Source: Saccharomycopsis fibuligera x Saccharomycopsis cf. fibuligera (Eukaryota; Ascomycota; Saccharomycetes; Ascoideales; Saccharomycopsidaceae). From it: 64,000 nt of DNA. Under the pieces are notes generated by a model. That model searched no databases and had not been told where the DNA came from. It saw nothing but the letters and a program-made list of their open reading frames with translations. The stretch spans positions 1,847,501 through 1,911,500 of the forward strand of contig CP012809.1 in the NCBI GenBank assembly GCA_001936135.1. The letters run 5' to 3'. The translations under genes were made by a program, and so were the position numbers. Each line of letters starts with the position of its first letter. Within the stretch, counting starts at the first letter, position 1. This document shows positions 30,449-40,775 of the stretch, piece by piece.

Positions 30449-30617
30449 TTTCTTGTTTCTATTAACAATGCGTCTTCTTTTTTAGATGCTGGTATATTTT
30501 GCTTTTGAGCAATCTTTTCTATCTTATCTTGTGATATATCTATTATTATCACGAACTTTCTTTCTTGCGTATCTGTTTCTATACTATATATAGTCTTGTG
30601 GTACTAGAGGTTAGTTA

Positions 30618-30863
30618 ATGGTTTCCTTGCGGGACTCTGCTTTGATAGTTCCACTGCTGTTGCTTATTTCCTGTTTGTTTCTGATGCTGTCGAACGAAGA
30701 AAACGCCGCTGCCGAGGTGCTGTCGGCGCATAAGACGGGTAAGCATTTTGACTGCCCTCAGATTAGACGAAGCGCTGACGGTCTCCATCATGCATGCAGA
30801 GCACCAGCAGACATGTACGCCTTGGTCGAGCCACATCAAGGCCAAAATGAACCAATAAACTGA
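30618..30863 (+). CDS. Candidate small secreted or membrane protein, 81 residues
   Basis: ATG-to-stop frame. It opens MVSLRDSALIVPLLLLISC, a short polar start followed by a ~20-residue hydrophobic stretch that would serve as a signal peptide or anchor. A hydrophilic body with two Cys follows (FDCPQIRR, HHACRAPADMY). Base composition is richer in GC than the flanking DNA. It is divergent from DCP2 with 169 bp between starts. No family is recognised. An antisense frame of similar size overlaps, so chance is possible. Confidence 0.3.
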   Translation: MVSLRDSALIVPLLLLISCLFLMLSNEENAAAEVLSAHKTGKHFDCPQIRRSADGLHHACRAPADMYALVEPHQGQNEPIN

Positions 30864-30915
30864 GCGAATCATTTATATCTCCTGTAAGTAGAAGCTTCAG
30901 AACACTACACAATAA

Positions 30916-31010
30916 TAATACTAATAATACTAATGCTAATAATACTAATAATAATACATAACAATACTAATGAATAATAATACTAATGAATAATAATACT
31001 AATGTATATT
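30916..31010 (+). repeat. AATAATACT imperfect minisatellite
   Basis: Repeated AATAATACTAAT(G) units over ~95 bp, including two adjacent copies of an 18 bp version. Confidence 0.75.
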
Positions 31011-31890
31011 AACAGAATTAAGTGGATATAAGGTCACTAACTCCAAGCTCTAATGAGCTATTCCAATAAATAATGATAAATAAATTTCAAGGTATGAAAT
31101 GACAAGAAAGAGGTTTTCATCTTTAATAAAATGAAGAACAAAATATAGCACAATATAAATAAGAGACTATTAAAAAAGTCTTGGAGGGGCAGGGGATGAA
31201 AGGTATTGTCTTAACACGTTTTAATATACACGTCGATTTCTCTGCACGTTGGAAATCAAATCTTTTTTTTTTTTTTTAAACACAAAAACTTAATAAAAAT
31301 AGAAAAACTAAAACTAAAACCAATATATTAATTACTAGAGACAGCAGTATCAAAAGTTTTTATAGCATTACGAATTGAAGCATATTCTTGTCAAATCAAG
31401 TGCCAACTTAACCTTTTGTAGTATTATACATATACAGTAAAGGAATGAACTACACGTTTACATCTAAACACTTAATTTTAGTTTTGCTTTGTTTTTGAGA
31501 AACCTGCAAGAAAATTCAATCAAACCGACAACCACCAGAAATGGTGCCTCTTATTCAAAGGCTGACGCTTTCAGTTTGACAAACGCATACCTTTGTTTCT
31601 ACTACACTTCCTTCATATGTCAGCTTTGCAATTGAGAGCAGAAAAAAAACAAACAAACAATAAACTACAACTATGATCAAACAAGGCTTGTGAGCTTCAA
31701 AACAATGTAAGTTTCAAGAAATATACTACTATCGACAAATAATAAAAAAAAAGACAAATGTATGCATTTTATAAAAATTTCTAAAAAGTCTTCCTTTTTT
31801 GCAATGTAACTACATAAATGCAACTTTTTGTTCTATGTACAAATCTTTATTTACACAAAATTTTGTGAATGTATATGTTCAGCATCAACC

Positions 31891-34164
31891 TTATTTTTTA
31901 GCAGCCTGCTTTTTTTCATACTCAGCAATCAATTGCTTTTGCAAATGTGGAGGAGCAGGAGCATAATGTTTGAACTCCAAAGAAAATTCACCTTTACCCT
32001 GGGTACTGGCTCTCAAACTAGTAGCAAACCCAAACATGGAATTCAATGAACAATCAGCCAAGATTGTGAAATCGTCAGAAGTGTTTTCAGTATCACTGAC
32101 AATAGCCCCCAATTTGTTCAAAAGACCAACAACTGCACCTTGGAATTCTGCTGGAGCAGTAACAGACACTTGCATAATTGGTTCCAAAATCACTGGACCA
32201 GAATTCATGAATGCTTGCTTGAATGCACCTTGAGTAGCAGATTTGAATGCAAATTCATTAGAATCAACAACGTGAGTTTGACCATCATTAATCAACATCT
32301 TGACACCAATAACCTTGTGGCCGGTTAACGGACCCTTAATACAACTATCTTCAAAACCTTTAGCACATGAAGCCAAAAATTTATCGGAAATCTTACCGCC
32401 AACAACAGCGGTTTCAAATTCGTTCTTACCATTTTCAAGAGTAGACAAAGTACCAATGACTCTACCATATTGACCAGCACCACCACTTTGCTTCTTGTGA
32501 GTGTAGTCGAAATCAGATCCACCAGTGATGGATTCACGATAAGCAACTTGTGGTTTACCAGTAGTACAGCTGACATTGTATTCACGCTTCATTCTTTCAA
32601 CATAAATTTCCAAATGCAATTCACCCATACCAGAAATAATAGTTTCTTTGGATTCTGGATCAAATTTGACTCTAAAAGTAGGATCTTCTTTTTGGAATCT
32701 GTTCATTGCTTTGGAGAAATTGATGGTATCTTTGGAGTTTGGAGTAATGGAAAGAGAAATAACAGAATCTGGCACAAACATAGAAGACATTGCGTAATCA
32801 ACAGAACCATCAGTAAAAGTATCACCGGAGGCACAATTAACACCGAAAGTGGCACAAATTTCACCAGCGTTAATTTCATCAACTTCTTCCATTTCATCAG
32901 AGTTCATTCTCACTAATCTAGCAACCTTAATCTTCTTTTTGTCTTTGACGTTAAAAATGTAACCACCTTTCTTCAATCTACCTTGGTAAACTCTCAAGTA
33001 AGTTAATTGACCATATTTACCATCTTCTAATTTGAAAGCCAAAGCCACAAATGGAGCAGTGCTGCTAGGAGACAAGTTGATTGGTTTTTCATTTTCTGGA
33101 TCACTAACATCGAGACCTTTATTCAAAATTTGGTTAGGAGTAGGCAAGTAGTCCACCACAGCATCCAAAACTGGTTGAATACCAGTGTTGGCCAAAGCGG
33201 AACCCATTAACACTGGAGTGAATTTTCTAGCAATGGTGGAGCGTCTAATAGCATTTTTGATTTGTTCAACACTTGGTTCTTTTTCTTCCAAAAACATCTC
33301 GGCAATTTCGTCATCAGCATCAGCCAAAGTTTCAATCAACAATGCTCTTTTTTCTTCAACCAAGTCTTTCAAATTTTCAGGCACTGGAGCAGTTCTGATA
33401 ATTTCACCACTGCTGCCTTCATTGTACAAAGCAACTCTATCAATGATATTGACAACACCTTTCAAATCAGATTCAATACCGATAGGCACCTGGATGGCAG
33501 CGGCTGGAATTTTCAATTTCTTGTTAATTTGATCAATGGCTCTGAATGGATCAGCACCCATTCTGTCCATCTTGTTGATGAAAGTAACTCTAGGAACATT
33601 ATATCTACGCATTTGTCTATCAACGGTAACAGTTTGAGATTGAACTCCACTAACGGCACAAACAACCAATACCGCCCCGTCAAGCACTCTGAGGGCTCTT
33701 TCGACTTCAATAGTAAAATCAATATGTCCAGGAGTGTCAATCAAGTTAAAATGGTAATCTTTGCCGTCTTTATCCCAAGAACAATAAGTAGCAGCAGATT
33801 GAATCGTAATACCCTTTTCTCTTTCCAAGTCCATGGAGTCCATCTTAGCTCCAACATTATCACGGCCACGCACTTCATGAATGGCTTTAATTCTTCCGGT
33901 ATAGTAAAGCACACGTTCGGTGAAAGTGGTTTTTCCTGAGTCAATATGAGCGGAAATACCAATGTTTCTGAGGCGTGATAAACGTAAAGATTCTTCTGGC
34001 TTGAGATGAGTGGCCATTTCGTCTAGAATTGGTTTTTCCTCATCGTAAGTGGTTTTTCTGATGGCTGAAGTTTGGAAGGATCTAGCACTAGAAGCGGCTA
34101 AGGCACTTCTGGTGCTGCCCTTAAAAGTGGCGGCAAGCCGTCTGAAGACTGCGGTGCTCATCAT
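31891..34164 (-). CDS. MEF1: Mitochondrial elongation factor G1
   Basis: 757 residues, as usual for Mef1 (761). An N-terminal mitochondrial presequence is rich in Arg, Ser and Ala ([16 protein letters not shown]). The G domain starts at ~66: [12 protein letters not shown] (G1), DTPGHIDF (G3) and NKMDRMGAD (G4). Domains II-V follow, with the EF-G signature [18 protein letters not shown] near 505. It translocates peptidyl-tRNA in mitochondrial translation. The more distant Mef2 does ribosome recycling; this sequence is the Mef1 type. The first two codons are both ATG. Confidence 0.97.
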   Translation of the reverse strand: MMSTAVFRRLAATFKGSTRSALAASSARSFQTSAIRKTTYDEEKPILDEMATHLKPEESLRLSRLRNIGISAHIDSGKTTFTERVLYYTGRIKAIHEVRGRDNVGAKMDSMDLEREKGITIQSAATYCSWDKDGKDYHFNLIDTPGHIDFTIEVERALRVLDGAVLVVCAVSGVQSQTVTVDRQMRRYNVPRVTFINKMDRMGADPFRAIDQINKKLKIPAAAIQVPIGIESDLKGVVNIIDRVALYNEGSSGEIIRTAPVPENLKDLVEEKRALLIETLADADDEIAEMFLEEKEPSVEQIKNAIRRSTIARKFTPVLMGSALANTGIQPVLDAVVDYLPTPNQILNKGLDVSDPENEKPINLSPSSTAPFVALAFKLEDGKYGQLTYLRVYQGRLKKGGYIFNVKDKKKIKVARLVRMNSDEMEEVDEINAGEICATFGVNCASGDTFTDGSVDYAMSSMFVPDSVISLSITPNSKDTINFSKAMNRFQKEDPTFRVKFDPESKETIISGMGELHLEIYVERMKREYNVSCTTGKPQVAYRESITGGSDFDYTHKKQSGGAGQYGRVIGTLSTLENGKNEFETAVVGGKISDKFLASCAKGFEDSCIKGPLTGHKVIGVKMLINDGQTHVVDSNEFAFKSATQGAFKQAFMNSGPVILEPIMQVSVTAPAEFQGAVVGLLNKLGAIVSDTENTSDDFTILADCSLNSMFGFATSLRASTQGKGEFSLEFKHYAPAPPHLQKQLIAEYEKKQAAKK

Positions 34165-34635
34165 CGTTGCAGGGAGTGTGATGGTGGTGAGCGTCCTGCG
34201 GTGTCTGTTTGGGACTGTTTGCTTATCTTGACAAGCTGGAGATGCTACCGAATCAATCGTGTTTATGCGTTTTTGATTCCTGAAAAATTTTTGAAATTTT
34301 TTTCGTTTCTTTTTCTCGCGGCAAAAAGCGGAGGGAAAAGCACGTGCGCAAATTCGGAGAATGTCTATAGGCTCGACTGCTACGGTAATATACCACTACT
34401 CCACAATCAGTTATGGATTAAGAAGTATTTGATTCAGTGATACTCGGATTTATGACATGCTATCATGCATTAGATCCAGCAGTTTTTTTTTCTTCTTTGT
34501 GTTTTTATTTTTTATTTTTTATTTTTTATTTTTAAAAAATCCGCATTAAAGTACAATTTATCAAAAGCTTCTACAAATAATGTCATCAACCGTCGTTAAA
34601 TTAAATAATACAAGTCAGGTAATTACTGTTTAAGC
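34165..34635. other. MEF1 promoter and PSF1 3' flank
   Basis: 471 bp with TTTTTATTTTTTATTTTTTATT repeats at 34503-34531. No ORF or known factor site. Confidence 0.45.
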
Positions 34636-35238
34636 TCACAACTTTTGCAAATACCCCTGCTGAATAAGCCGCTCCACATCAGCGTGTCTGACAAAAAACT
34701 GACTATCCTTAGTAAGATTGAAGACACCGTATTCTGTTTGGATTTCCCCTGCATCCTTAAGCACCCTAACATCAATGAAAACCTCACTTGGTGGCTCAAG
34801 CGATCCACTTAGATCGATATCCGGCACCTCGTTCTTGTAATCGGTAAGAATCTCATTATAATGCTCCAAATACTGAGATTCAACAAAACTCAAGTTTTGG
34901 AGTAATTCCTTTGAAGGTTCAATGTTATCCCAGGCAAGCTTGTCCAATTTGTCGGCTCTAAGTTTCTCATAAGCTAGCAATACGCGCTTATTACGGCGCA
35001 TTATCAAATGATTCACAAACACTTGAACATTCTTGTTAACGTCTTGACTGGCTCCCTGGGATGACGATGAAGAGCCGTTGAGTTGAGAGCTCGTGTCTAG
35101 CTTATCAAGTTGCTCTTGAAGTATATTGGTTTCTTTGATGATCTGCCGTATGGTATCTTCCTTATATAGTGGTAATGTCTCGAGACCTTTGGATCTTTTG
35201 GCTTCTAGCACAAGTTTATTAGCTAAGTCGCCGTACAT
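34636..35238 (-). CDS. PSF1: GINS complex subunit Psf1
   Basis: 200 residues, the family length (208 in yeast). It starts MYGDLANKLVLEAKRS, nearly identical to the Psf1 N-terminus. The A domain has FVNHLIMRRNKRVLLAYEKLRADKLDKLAWD near residues 70-105, and the C-terminal B domain ends FFVRHADVERLIQQGYLQKL. It is the second GINS subunit of this window. An ACGCGT box lies 98 bp upstream. Confidence 0.96.
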   Translation of the reverse strand: MYGDLANKLVLEAKRSKGLETLPLYKEDTIRQIIKETNILQEQLDKLDTSSQLNGSSSSSQGASQDVNKNVQVFVNHLIMRRNKRVLLAYEKLRADKLDKLAWDNIEPSKELLQNLSFVESQYLEHYNEILTDYKNEVPDIDLSGSLEPPSEVFIDVRVLKDAGEIQTEYGVFNLTKDSQFFVRHADVERLIQQGYLQKL

Positions 35239-36400
35239 TGTATTATGTGATTATAGATATATTGCGATATTGTGATCGCCACTTTTATTGGTTAGCTGCT
35301 TTTGTGAGTATTGAGGTTTGTTGTTTTTGAAGGAAACGCGTTTCGATAGTTGACAGTTTGGCGAAGGAGGTCGGCCGGGCGGTCTTTTTCGTGATATTTT
35401 ATTTTTCCTGTTTTTATTTTTCCCTGTTGTGTTCTGATGGAAAATGAAACGGAGAGACAGACGACTCAACATGCATCATCAACATCAACATCTTCATGGG
35501 GTAATTCGGATAAATTTGTAGTGATATCTACTTCCAATAGAATCTGTAAACACAGGACATTTACCTGAGAAAAAGAAAGAGACTGGATAAATGACGTGAA
35601 GCATAGCTAAAAGCCTACACTGCTTAATTAAGAACGAAGTACCTTGAATTAATCAGCACAATTGAAAACAAATATGATCATAAGCAAGAGAGCTATCAAA
35701 AAGAATTAAAGAAGCGGAAAGATTAACAAAGGAATTAACAAGCAGGAAAAATTATTAGATTTAAAGAGACTTTATAGAGAAGTAAAATAAAATGAACGAG
35801 CAATAAAGGAAAGAACTTAGAAGATTGGTATGATAGTAGAAATGAATGAATTGCGCCGTATTAACAAATGCCAAAAGAAAGTGATTCTAACGAGAGCTAA
35901 AAAAAAATAAAAAAAATGTAAAAATAAAGCAATAGTATTAAAGATCGAGAGTAACGAGAATAACGCAAGAAAAAAGACTCTATAAAAAGAAGGAGATATA
36001 TTTAAAACCAACACAAAGTACCCAGTTTAACCAAAGAAAACTAAACAGAAAAAAAATACCGAAAAAGTAATAAAAGGAAAAAATATTGAACAAAAATCTA
36101 TAATGAAAACGCCAATCACAATCTGCAAGACGTGAACCGTAGGCGGCGAATAATAAACATGAAATATTTGTTAATACACCAACATTATTAGCAAAAATAA
36201 AATTTTTTTTAAAAAAAAAAGAAAAAAAAAAGATTTTTAACTTTGGCTTTCACCAATTTTATTCATCATTAGGATGACATGGATTTATGATAATCATTCG
36301 CGAATAGGATTTCAGTACTTGACTTCTTGGCAGACCTTGCTAATGCCCCCTTGCAAACTCAAAGCCGTGAATAAAGCCAGTATCGCGATGCTAATTCAAC
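35239..36400. other. 1.2 kb purine-rich intergenic region
   Basis: The left 110 bp is the PSF1 promoter. From about 35520 to 36240 the plus strand is strongly A- and G-rich (AAAGAAAA and AAAAAGAGA style runs) with few pyrimidine tracts and no ORF of note. Nothing recognisable as an RNA gene. Confidence 0.5.
35334..35343. promoter_or_regulatory. MCB element AAACGCGTTT upstream of PSF1
   Basis: A perfect 10 bp palindrome around ACGCGT, 98 bp before the PSF1 start: the MluI cell-cycle box of G1/S genes. Confidence 0.6.
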
Positions 36401-38806
36401 TTATACTAAATGGTCAACAATATCTCTGCGCTGCTCTTCAGTTTCTGAACTCAATGCTAAATTTTGCAGCGTCACTGACACGGCGCCGTTGGCTTTGCTG
36501 TGTCCGTGTTTGTCATCATTAGCTTTGCTATTGTTTTCACTATCATCAGCTGTAGCCGTCGCATTGGATCCTTTAATAGTTGTATTATTGTCAGTGGTGC
36601 CGTTACCGCCAGTGTGTCCATCGTTATCACTGACGCTGTCACTTGATGACCCACTAGCCTTATTTTGTCTCTGATGCTGTTGCTGCTGCTGTTTTTGCTG
36701 CAAAAGTACAGCTGAAGTGCTATTGCTACCACCAACATTACCGTAATTAGTACTAAACGGATTAAGCGTTTCTCCTTCATCTCCTGTATCATAGTAATTT
36801 CCGCTGGTACTTAAAGTAGTGGTACTGTATGCTGCTGCTGCTGGAGGCGGTGGTACAATAATTGATGATACTGCTGATGCTGTCTCTGCTCCTTGTGCTC
36901 CGTGTTTAGGCGGCACTGCTCTGGTTGATGCTAGAGGGTCATTAGAATCAGGATAGTTAATAATTACGGTGGTATTGGCCACTGGCGATGGTGCAGCAAT
37001 GGTGTCTGCATTATTACTGGTACTATTGAGCGTGTTGACGTTCGAATCAAAGGTATTATTATTGTCATCATCATCGTTATCAGGAACAACAACTGTTCTG
37101 GAGGCGGTCAAGTCTGGGGTTTGACTAACTTCATTATTATTGAATAGTTCGTTTCTTAGATTTTGGTAGCTGTTATTATTGCTACTCCCATTATTATTAT
37201 TATTATTATTATCATTATTATTATTATAACGGTTATTGTTATGAGTCTCATCACTTGTAGCTTGATTGCCACGCTCACCCTGTTCTCGTTGTTCATTCTC
37301 ATTTTGTTCACGCTCAGTTCTAGTAATCTCTCCATATTTGGAAACTATCACACTATCCACTAAATTTTGCTTTGAAATCCCCATCAACCGCCAAAAAAAC
37401 CGATACTTCCAACTATAAAACTCTCTTTCAACTTTCAGTCTAGCAATTTCTTCAAGTTCCGGATGTTGCGAAAGGGCTTCGGCGGCTCTAACGCTAAGCG
37501 GACGCATCGAGTCTAAATATTCATTGTATGCTTGGATATTGTGAAGGAAAAGATCATCGTCGGAGTGGTTATCTCCTCCATTTTCGGCATTATTTGTATT
37601 CGAATTGTTATTAGAATTAGTACCAGTGTTAGTATTGTGGTGGTTATTGTTATTATGATTGTTTGCGGTGGCTGTAGTTGTAAAAGTGGTTGCATTATGG
37701 GTCCGCATGCCAAAGACGTTGAAATGTACCACGTTTCTTCGACTTTCTTGTATTTGTCTTTCCATTTCGCGAAGCCTTTCGATTTCGTCCTGCGATAGCA
37801 AATCAAAGCGGTTACCATGTTCGCCCGATTCGGTGTTCGAAGTTTCATTGCTATTATCACCAGCACCAACACCGCCTGTTTCATCAGCTAGTCTGTTTCT
37901 CAAGTAATAATCTCTTTTGCACAAGGGACAACAAGCTTTCCGGTTAGACAACCACGGGTCTACGCATTCTTTGTGGAAAACATGGCCGCAAATTAGACCC
38001 CTCACAATATCGGAGCTTTCGAATTCTTCAATGCAAATGGCACAGTTATCGGAATCGTAATGTGGCCCTTCAGCATGCTGCGGCGGTTGGTGAATGGAAA
38101 TCATTGATTTTGTAGATTTTGCAGATTTGGTAGAATGCATTGACTTTGTGTCGCTGTTGTCGTTGTTGCCATTGTTGTTTCTCGTGGTTTTCTTGGAAGT
38201 TGCTGGTTGCAAGTCTGCAAGGTCAATCCCAGAGTCAACGGTTTCGATGATTCCGTTCTGGTTACTTAGGGTATTATTATCATGCTGAATCGCCTCGATA
38301 TTTGAATGCCCGTCATTATCATTATCGTTACCATCAGCGTCATCGTCTAGCGGCTTTTCCGAGTATCCAATCTTTGTGTGTATGTCTCTTTTGAGAGCAT
38401 CCTTCGTAGCGCCGCCACTGAGCCAGTTTGCATAGGTGCGTTCAGGAAACAAGTAGTCCAATTCTTCCTTTGTTAGCCTGAACTTCTTGGAGAATTTAGC
38501 CGGAGAAAACGCAGCCGCCGCACCCTGCTGACCCAAAAATGTGGCTCTGACATGTTCTTGCGGCACATGAGGATCAAAAACTGCAAAATGGCTGGTATAG
38601 GAGTTTAGAAACAAGTCGTTGCTGATGTTGCGTAAGTCAGAGGAGCCCGAGGAGCTGAAGAGAACGCCGATACGTGAGCGGACAAAGTACCGGAGAGAAA
38701 AGAAGAAGAAGAGCACGGCGATTAAGATACCAACGATGACGGCGAGGTAAAAGAGGGCCCGGGAGGGTCTGTTGGTGCCCCATGATGTTGATCCAGAGGA
38801 AGACAT
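36401..38806 (-). CDS. Membrane-anchored RING-H2 ubiquitin ligase, 801 residues
   Basis: One transmembrane helix near residues 17-40 ([20 protein letters not shown]) is followed by [19 protein letters not shown] near 107. A RING-H2 domain covers 254-297: CAIC...[14 protein letters not shown]...CPLC, with all eight ligands in the C3H2C3 pattern. After it come LADET-type linkers, a conserved-looking block at ~425-490 ([38 protein letters not shown]), and a long Asn/Ser/Thr-rich tail. It is probably an endomembrane E3. I cannot place it with a named yeast gene. A (CA)17 tract ends only four bases before the start codon. Confidence 0.85.
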   Translation of the reverse strand: MSSSGSTSWGTNRPSRALFYLAVIVGILIAVLFFFFSLRYFVRSRIGVLFSSSGSSDLRNISNDLFLNSYTSHFAVFDPHVPQEHVRATFLGQQGAAAAFSPAKFSKKFRLTKEELDYLFPERTYANWLSGGATKDALKRDIHTKIGYSEKPLDDDADGNDNDNDGHSNIEAIQHDNNTLSNQNGIIETVDSGIDLADLQPATSKKTTRNNNGNNDNSDTKSMHSTKSAKSTKSMISIHQPPQHAEGPHYDSDNCAICIEEFESSDIVRGLICGHVFHKECVDPWLSNRKACCPLCKRDYYLRNRLADETGGVGAGDNSNETSNTESGEHGNRFDLLSQDEIERLREMERQIQESRRNVVHFNVFGMRTHNATTFTTTATANNHNNNNHHNTNTGTNSNNNSNTNNAENGGDNHSDDDLFLHNIQAYNEYLDSMRPLSVRAAEALSQHPELEEIARLKVEREFYSWKYRFFWRLMGISKQNLVDSVIVSKYGEITRTEREQNENEQREQGERGNQATSDETHNNNRYNNNNDNNNNNNNGSSNNNSYQNLRNELFNNNEVSQTPDLTASRTVVVPDNDDDDNNNTFDSNVNTLNSTSNNADTIAAPSPVANTTVIINYPDSNDPLASTRAVPPKHGAQGAETASAVSSIIVPPPPAAAAYSTTTLSTSGNYYDTGDEGETLNPFSTNYGNVGGSNSTSAVLLQQKQQQQQHQRQNKASGSSSDSVSDNDGHTGGNGTTDNNTTIKGSNATATADDSENNSKANDDKHGHSKANGAVSVTLQNLALSSETEEQRRDIVDHLV

Positions 38807-38809
38807 GCT

Positions 38810-38845
<36 letters not shown>

Positions 38846-39156
38846 GGGAGTCAGTAATGTTGAGGGAATATTGTGGTGATGGATGGGTGGTGTATTTATA
38901 AACGGAGGAAGATTCGGTGGGGTGCTTTCGTTGCTTGCCTGTCAGAATATGTCTTTTTTTATTTATTTTTTTATTTTTTTTTTGGCAAAAAGGAGCCACT
39001 GGGGCGGTTCCGCTTTTCCTTCATTAACGAAATCACTGAAACTTGTCAATTGAGAAAGAGCTTTTCATCACTTAATTGGCTACAAATCACCAACCACTGA
39101 AAACAGGTATTACGTGTGTATATTACAGGTTATATTGGAACACTAGACAATAGGCG
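38807..39156. promoter_or_regulatory. Promoter of the RING-H2 gene and MAG1 3' flank
   Basis: 350 bp. It includes the dinucleotide tract at 38811-38844 and a T-rich block at 38953-38982. Nothing else recognised. Confidence 0.45.
38811..38844 (+). repeat. (GT)17 microsatellite in the RING-H2 gene leader
   Basis: A perfect GT tract on the plus strand, (CA)n on the sense strand, separated by four bases from the start codon. Confidence 0.95.
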
Positions 39157-40467
39157 CTACTCCCCTGCAGACAATACATCCACGTTGGTGCTGGCCAACT
39201 GCCACAACAAGAGCATTATCACCAGTCTGTAGGGCTCAAACATCGCCGCTGTGTGGAGCATATACTGCTCGTGCACTGGCACCCAGTCTCGCTTGGTGGT
39301 CTTGCCATTGCCATTGCCATTGCCATTGCCACTCTTTGCATTCTTTGCATTCTTTGTCCACTTGCACTTGAACTTGGGATCCAAAACCACTTCTTCCACC
39401 ACCTTGGCCATGGTTTCCGGCCGGTCTCGCAAGTACCGCGACACCCCTCTGGCAATGCCCAAATCCCCCAGGGCAAACACATCCAACCTTTTCAATCCAA
39501 AAAGCAAAAACATCTGGGCACTCCACTCGCCAATGCCGCGAAGCAGCACAAGCCGTGCTACAATTTCATCATTGCTGCCCAGCATGAAAAGCTCAACGAG
39601 CTCTGTTGGATGATTGAGAAACTCCTCTGCTACGCTTTTCACATACTCACATTTGCGCACCGAGAGCCCAGCGCTTCGTAGCTGTTCTGAGGAAACCTGC
39701 TGAAAAAACTTTGGCGACGGAAAAGCAGTTTCGTTATCTTGACCCTCGCCACTCAAGCTGCACACTCTCTTCATGATGGCTCTGGCGGCTGATCCACTGA
39801 CTTGTTGAGCAATCAAGCCACGGCAAAGCGCCTGGAAAAAATACTGCCATAGCAAGGGCTGCGCTTCAGTTTTGTTGGTTTTGTAGAGATCACTGGCGTA
39901 GTACCATATATTGTTGCTGCTGTCTGGATTGCTGTCTGACTTGATGTTACCGGTACCACTGGTACCGTCGACATTGGGAACGGCATTGCCAATATTATTG
40001 TCAACGCCGGAATCAACGCCAAGGGCGCCAGCGACAGCTGGCGCACCAGCACAAGAATCTGGTTTCTCAAAAGTTGGAAACTTGCCATTTTCCACCACTT
40101 TGAATAGCGTCAGATCTATTTGTAGCACCCTTCGCACTCCTTCAACAAACTCCGCAGTATGTGTCGTCACAAACCGCTCACTGAGTCTGTAACCTGAGGG
40201 GGCAGGCCCCGGGTTTGTTGAAGGAACGCTTTTGCTTGCTTTGCGGCTGGCGGTAATCTGTGCTTTGACTTCACTATTGCTGTTGGATGTTAGACCCGCA
40301 GGAGTTTTCACATTCTTCTTTGGTTTCTTCAGTGCTTGCTTCTTGGTGACTTTGGCAACGCTGACCGTAGTAGTAGTAGTAGTGGTAGTGGCGGAGGAGG
40401 AGGAGGAGGAGCGGCGCACTGGAGATGCAGTCCTTTGGGCCATGGATCTAGTTATTCTGGCAGACAT
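39157..40467 (-). CDS. MAG1: 3-methyladenine DNA glycosylase (AlkA/Mag1 family)
   Basis: 436 residues, longer than the ~296 of S. cerevisiae Mag1 because of a basic Ser/Thr/Lys N-terminus (1-90) and a low-complexity insert (~135-190). The HhH-GPD core is intact: LCRGLIAQQVSGSAARAIMKR near 214, the helix-hairpin-helix LLRGIGEWSAQMFLLF at ~308-323, and catalytic Asp335 in VFALGDLGIARG. It excises alkylated purines to start base-excision repair. A (CCATTG)n tract encodes a Gly-Asn run near 380. It is divergent from DDI1, as in S. cerevisiae. Confidence 0.95.
   Translation of the reverse strand: MSARITRSMAQRTASPVRRSSSSSSATTTTTTTTVSVAKVTKKQALKKPKKNVKTPAGLTSNSNSEVKAQITASRKASKSVPSTNPGPAPSGYRLSERFVTTHTAEFVEGVRRVLQIDLTLFKVVENGKFPTFEKPDSCAGAPAVAGALGVDSGVDNNIGNAVPNVDGTSGTGNIKSDSNPDSSNNIWYYASDLYKTNKTEAQPLLWQYFFQALCRGLIAQQVSGSAARAIMKRVCSLSGEGQDNETAFPSPKFFQQVSSEQLRSAGLSVRKCEYVKSVAEEFLNHPTELVELFMLGSNDEIVARLVLLRGIGEWSAQMFLLFGLKRLDVFALGDLGIARGVSRYLRDRPETMAKVVEEVVLDPKFKCKWTKNAKNAKSGNGNGNGNGKTTKRDWVPVHEQYMLHTAAMFEPYRLVIMLLLWQLASTNVDVLSAGE
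39303..39331 (-). repeat. (CCATTG)n hexamer repeat in MAG1
   Basis: Nearly five copies, in frame, coding Gly-Asn repeats. Confidence 0.85.
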
Positions 40468-40606
40468 TACACTTGATGACTAATGTGTTGTTTGTTGATC
40501 CTTACTATATATATATCTTGTCGAAAGAAGAGAGAGTAAATGTGTGCAGCGCTTCTTGATAATGGCCGATGAGCTGCGCACTGTTTGCTAAACGCACTTC
40601 GATCAA

Positions 40607-40616
40607 ATCGCCACCG
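40607..40616 (-). promoter_or_regulatory. CGGTGGCGA element (URS2/PACE-like, Rpn4-type)
   Basis: The minus strand reads CGGTGGCGAT. GGTGGCGA is the MAG1 upstream element tied to Rpn4 in S. cerevisiae and resembles the proteasome element GGTGGCAAA. It sits 140-149 bp from the MAG1 start and 160-169 bp from the DDI1 start. Confidence 0.65.
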
Positions 40617-40696
40617 AAGGAAGCAGACTAAACACTTAAATAGTCAAGATCCAGCTACTTCGGTTACTGATTCAGAGACTTGGATATCCACCACAT

Positions 40697-40700
<4 letters not shown>

Positions 40701-40727
<27 letters not shown>
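40701..40727 (+). repeat. (AC)13 microsatellite in the DDI1 leader
   Basis: A perfect AC tract ending 48 bp before the DDI1 ATG. Confidence 0.95.
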
Positions 40728-40775
40728 TACGAACATCCAAAGCGTACCCAATTTACTCAATTACAAAAAAACACA

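Larger units (their letters stand above)
30449..31890. other. 1.4 kb region between DCP2 and MEF1
   Basis: The DCP2 promoter lies at the left and the MEF1 3' flank at the right. It contains one small candidate ORF (30618-30863), an imperfect AATAATACT repeat (30916-31010), a T tract at 31263-31277 and otherwise AT-rich DNA with no recognised RNA gene. Confidence 0.5.
40468..40775. promoter_or_regulatory. Shared divergent promoter of MAG1 and DDI1
   Basis: 308 bp between the two start codons. It contains TATATATATA (40508-40518) on the MAG1 side, the CGGTGGCGA element and a (CA)13 tract on the DDI1 side. Confidence 0.8.

Noticed and set aside
33262-33939. 225-codon plus-strand ORF
   Set aside because: Wholly antisense to the conserved MEF1 gene; a shadow frame.
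35472-36240. Centromere
   Set aside because: Purine-rich and gene-free for only ~1 kb, without inverted repeats or a point-centromere CDEI/CDEIII arrangement.
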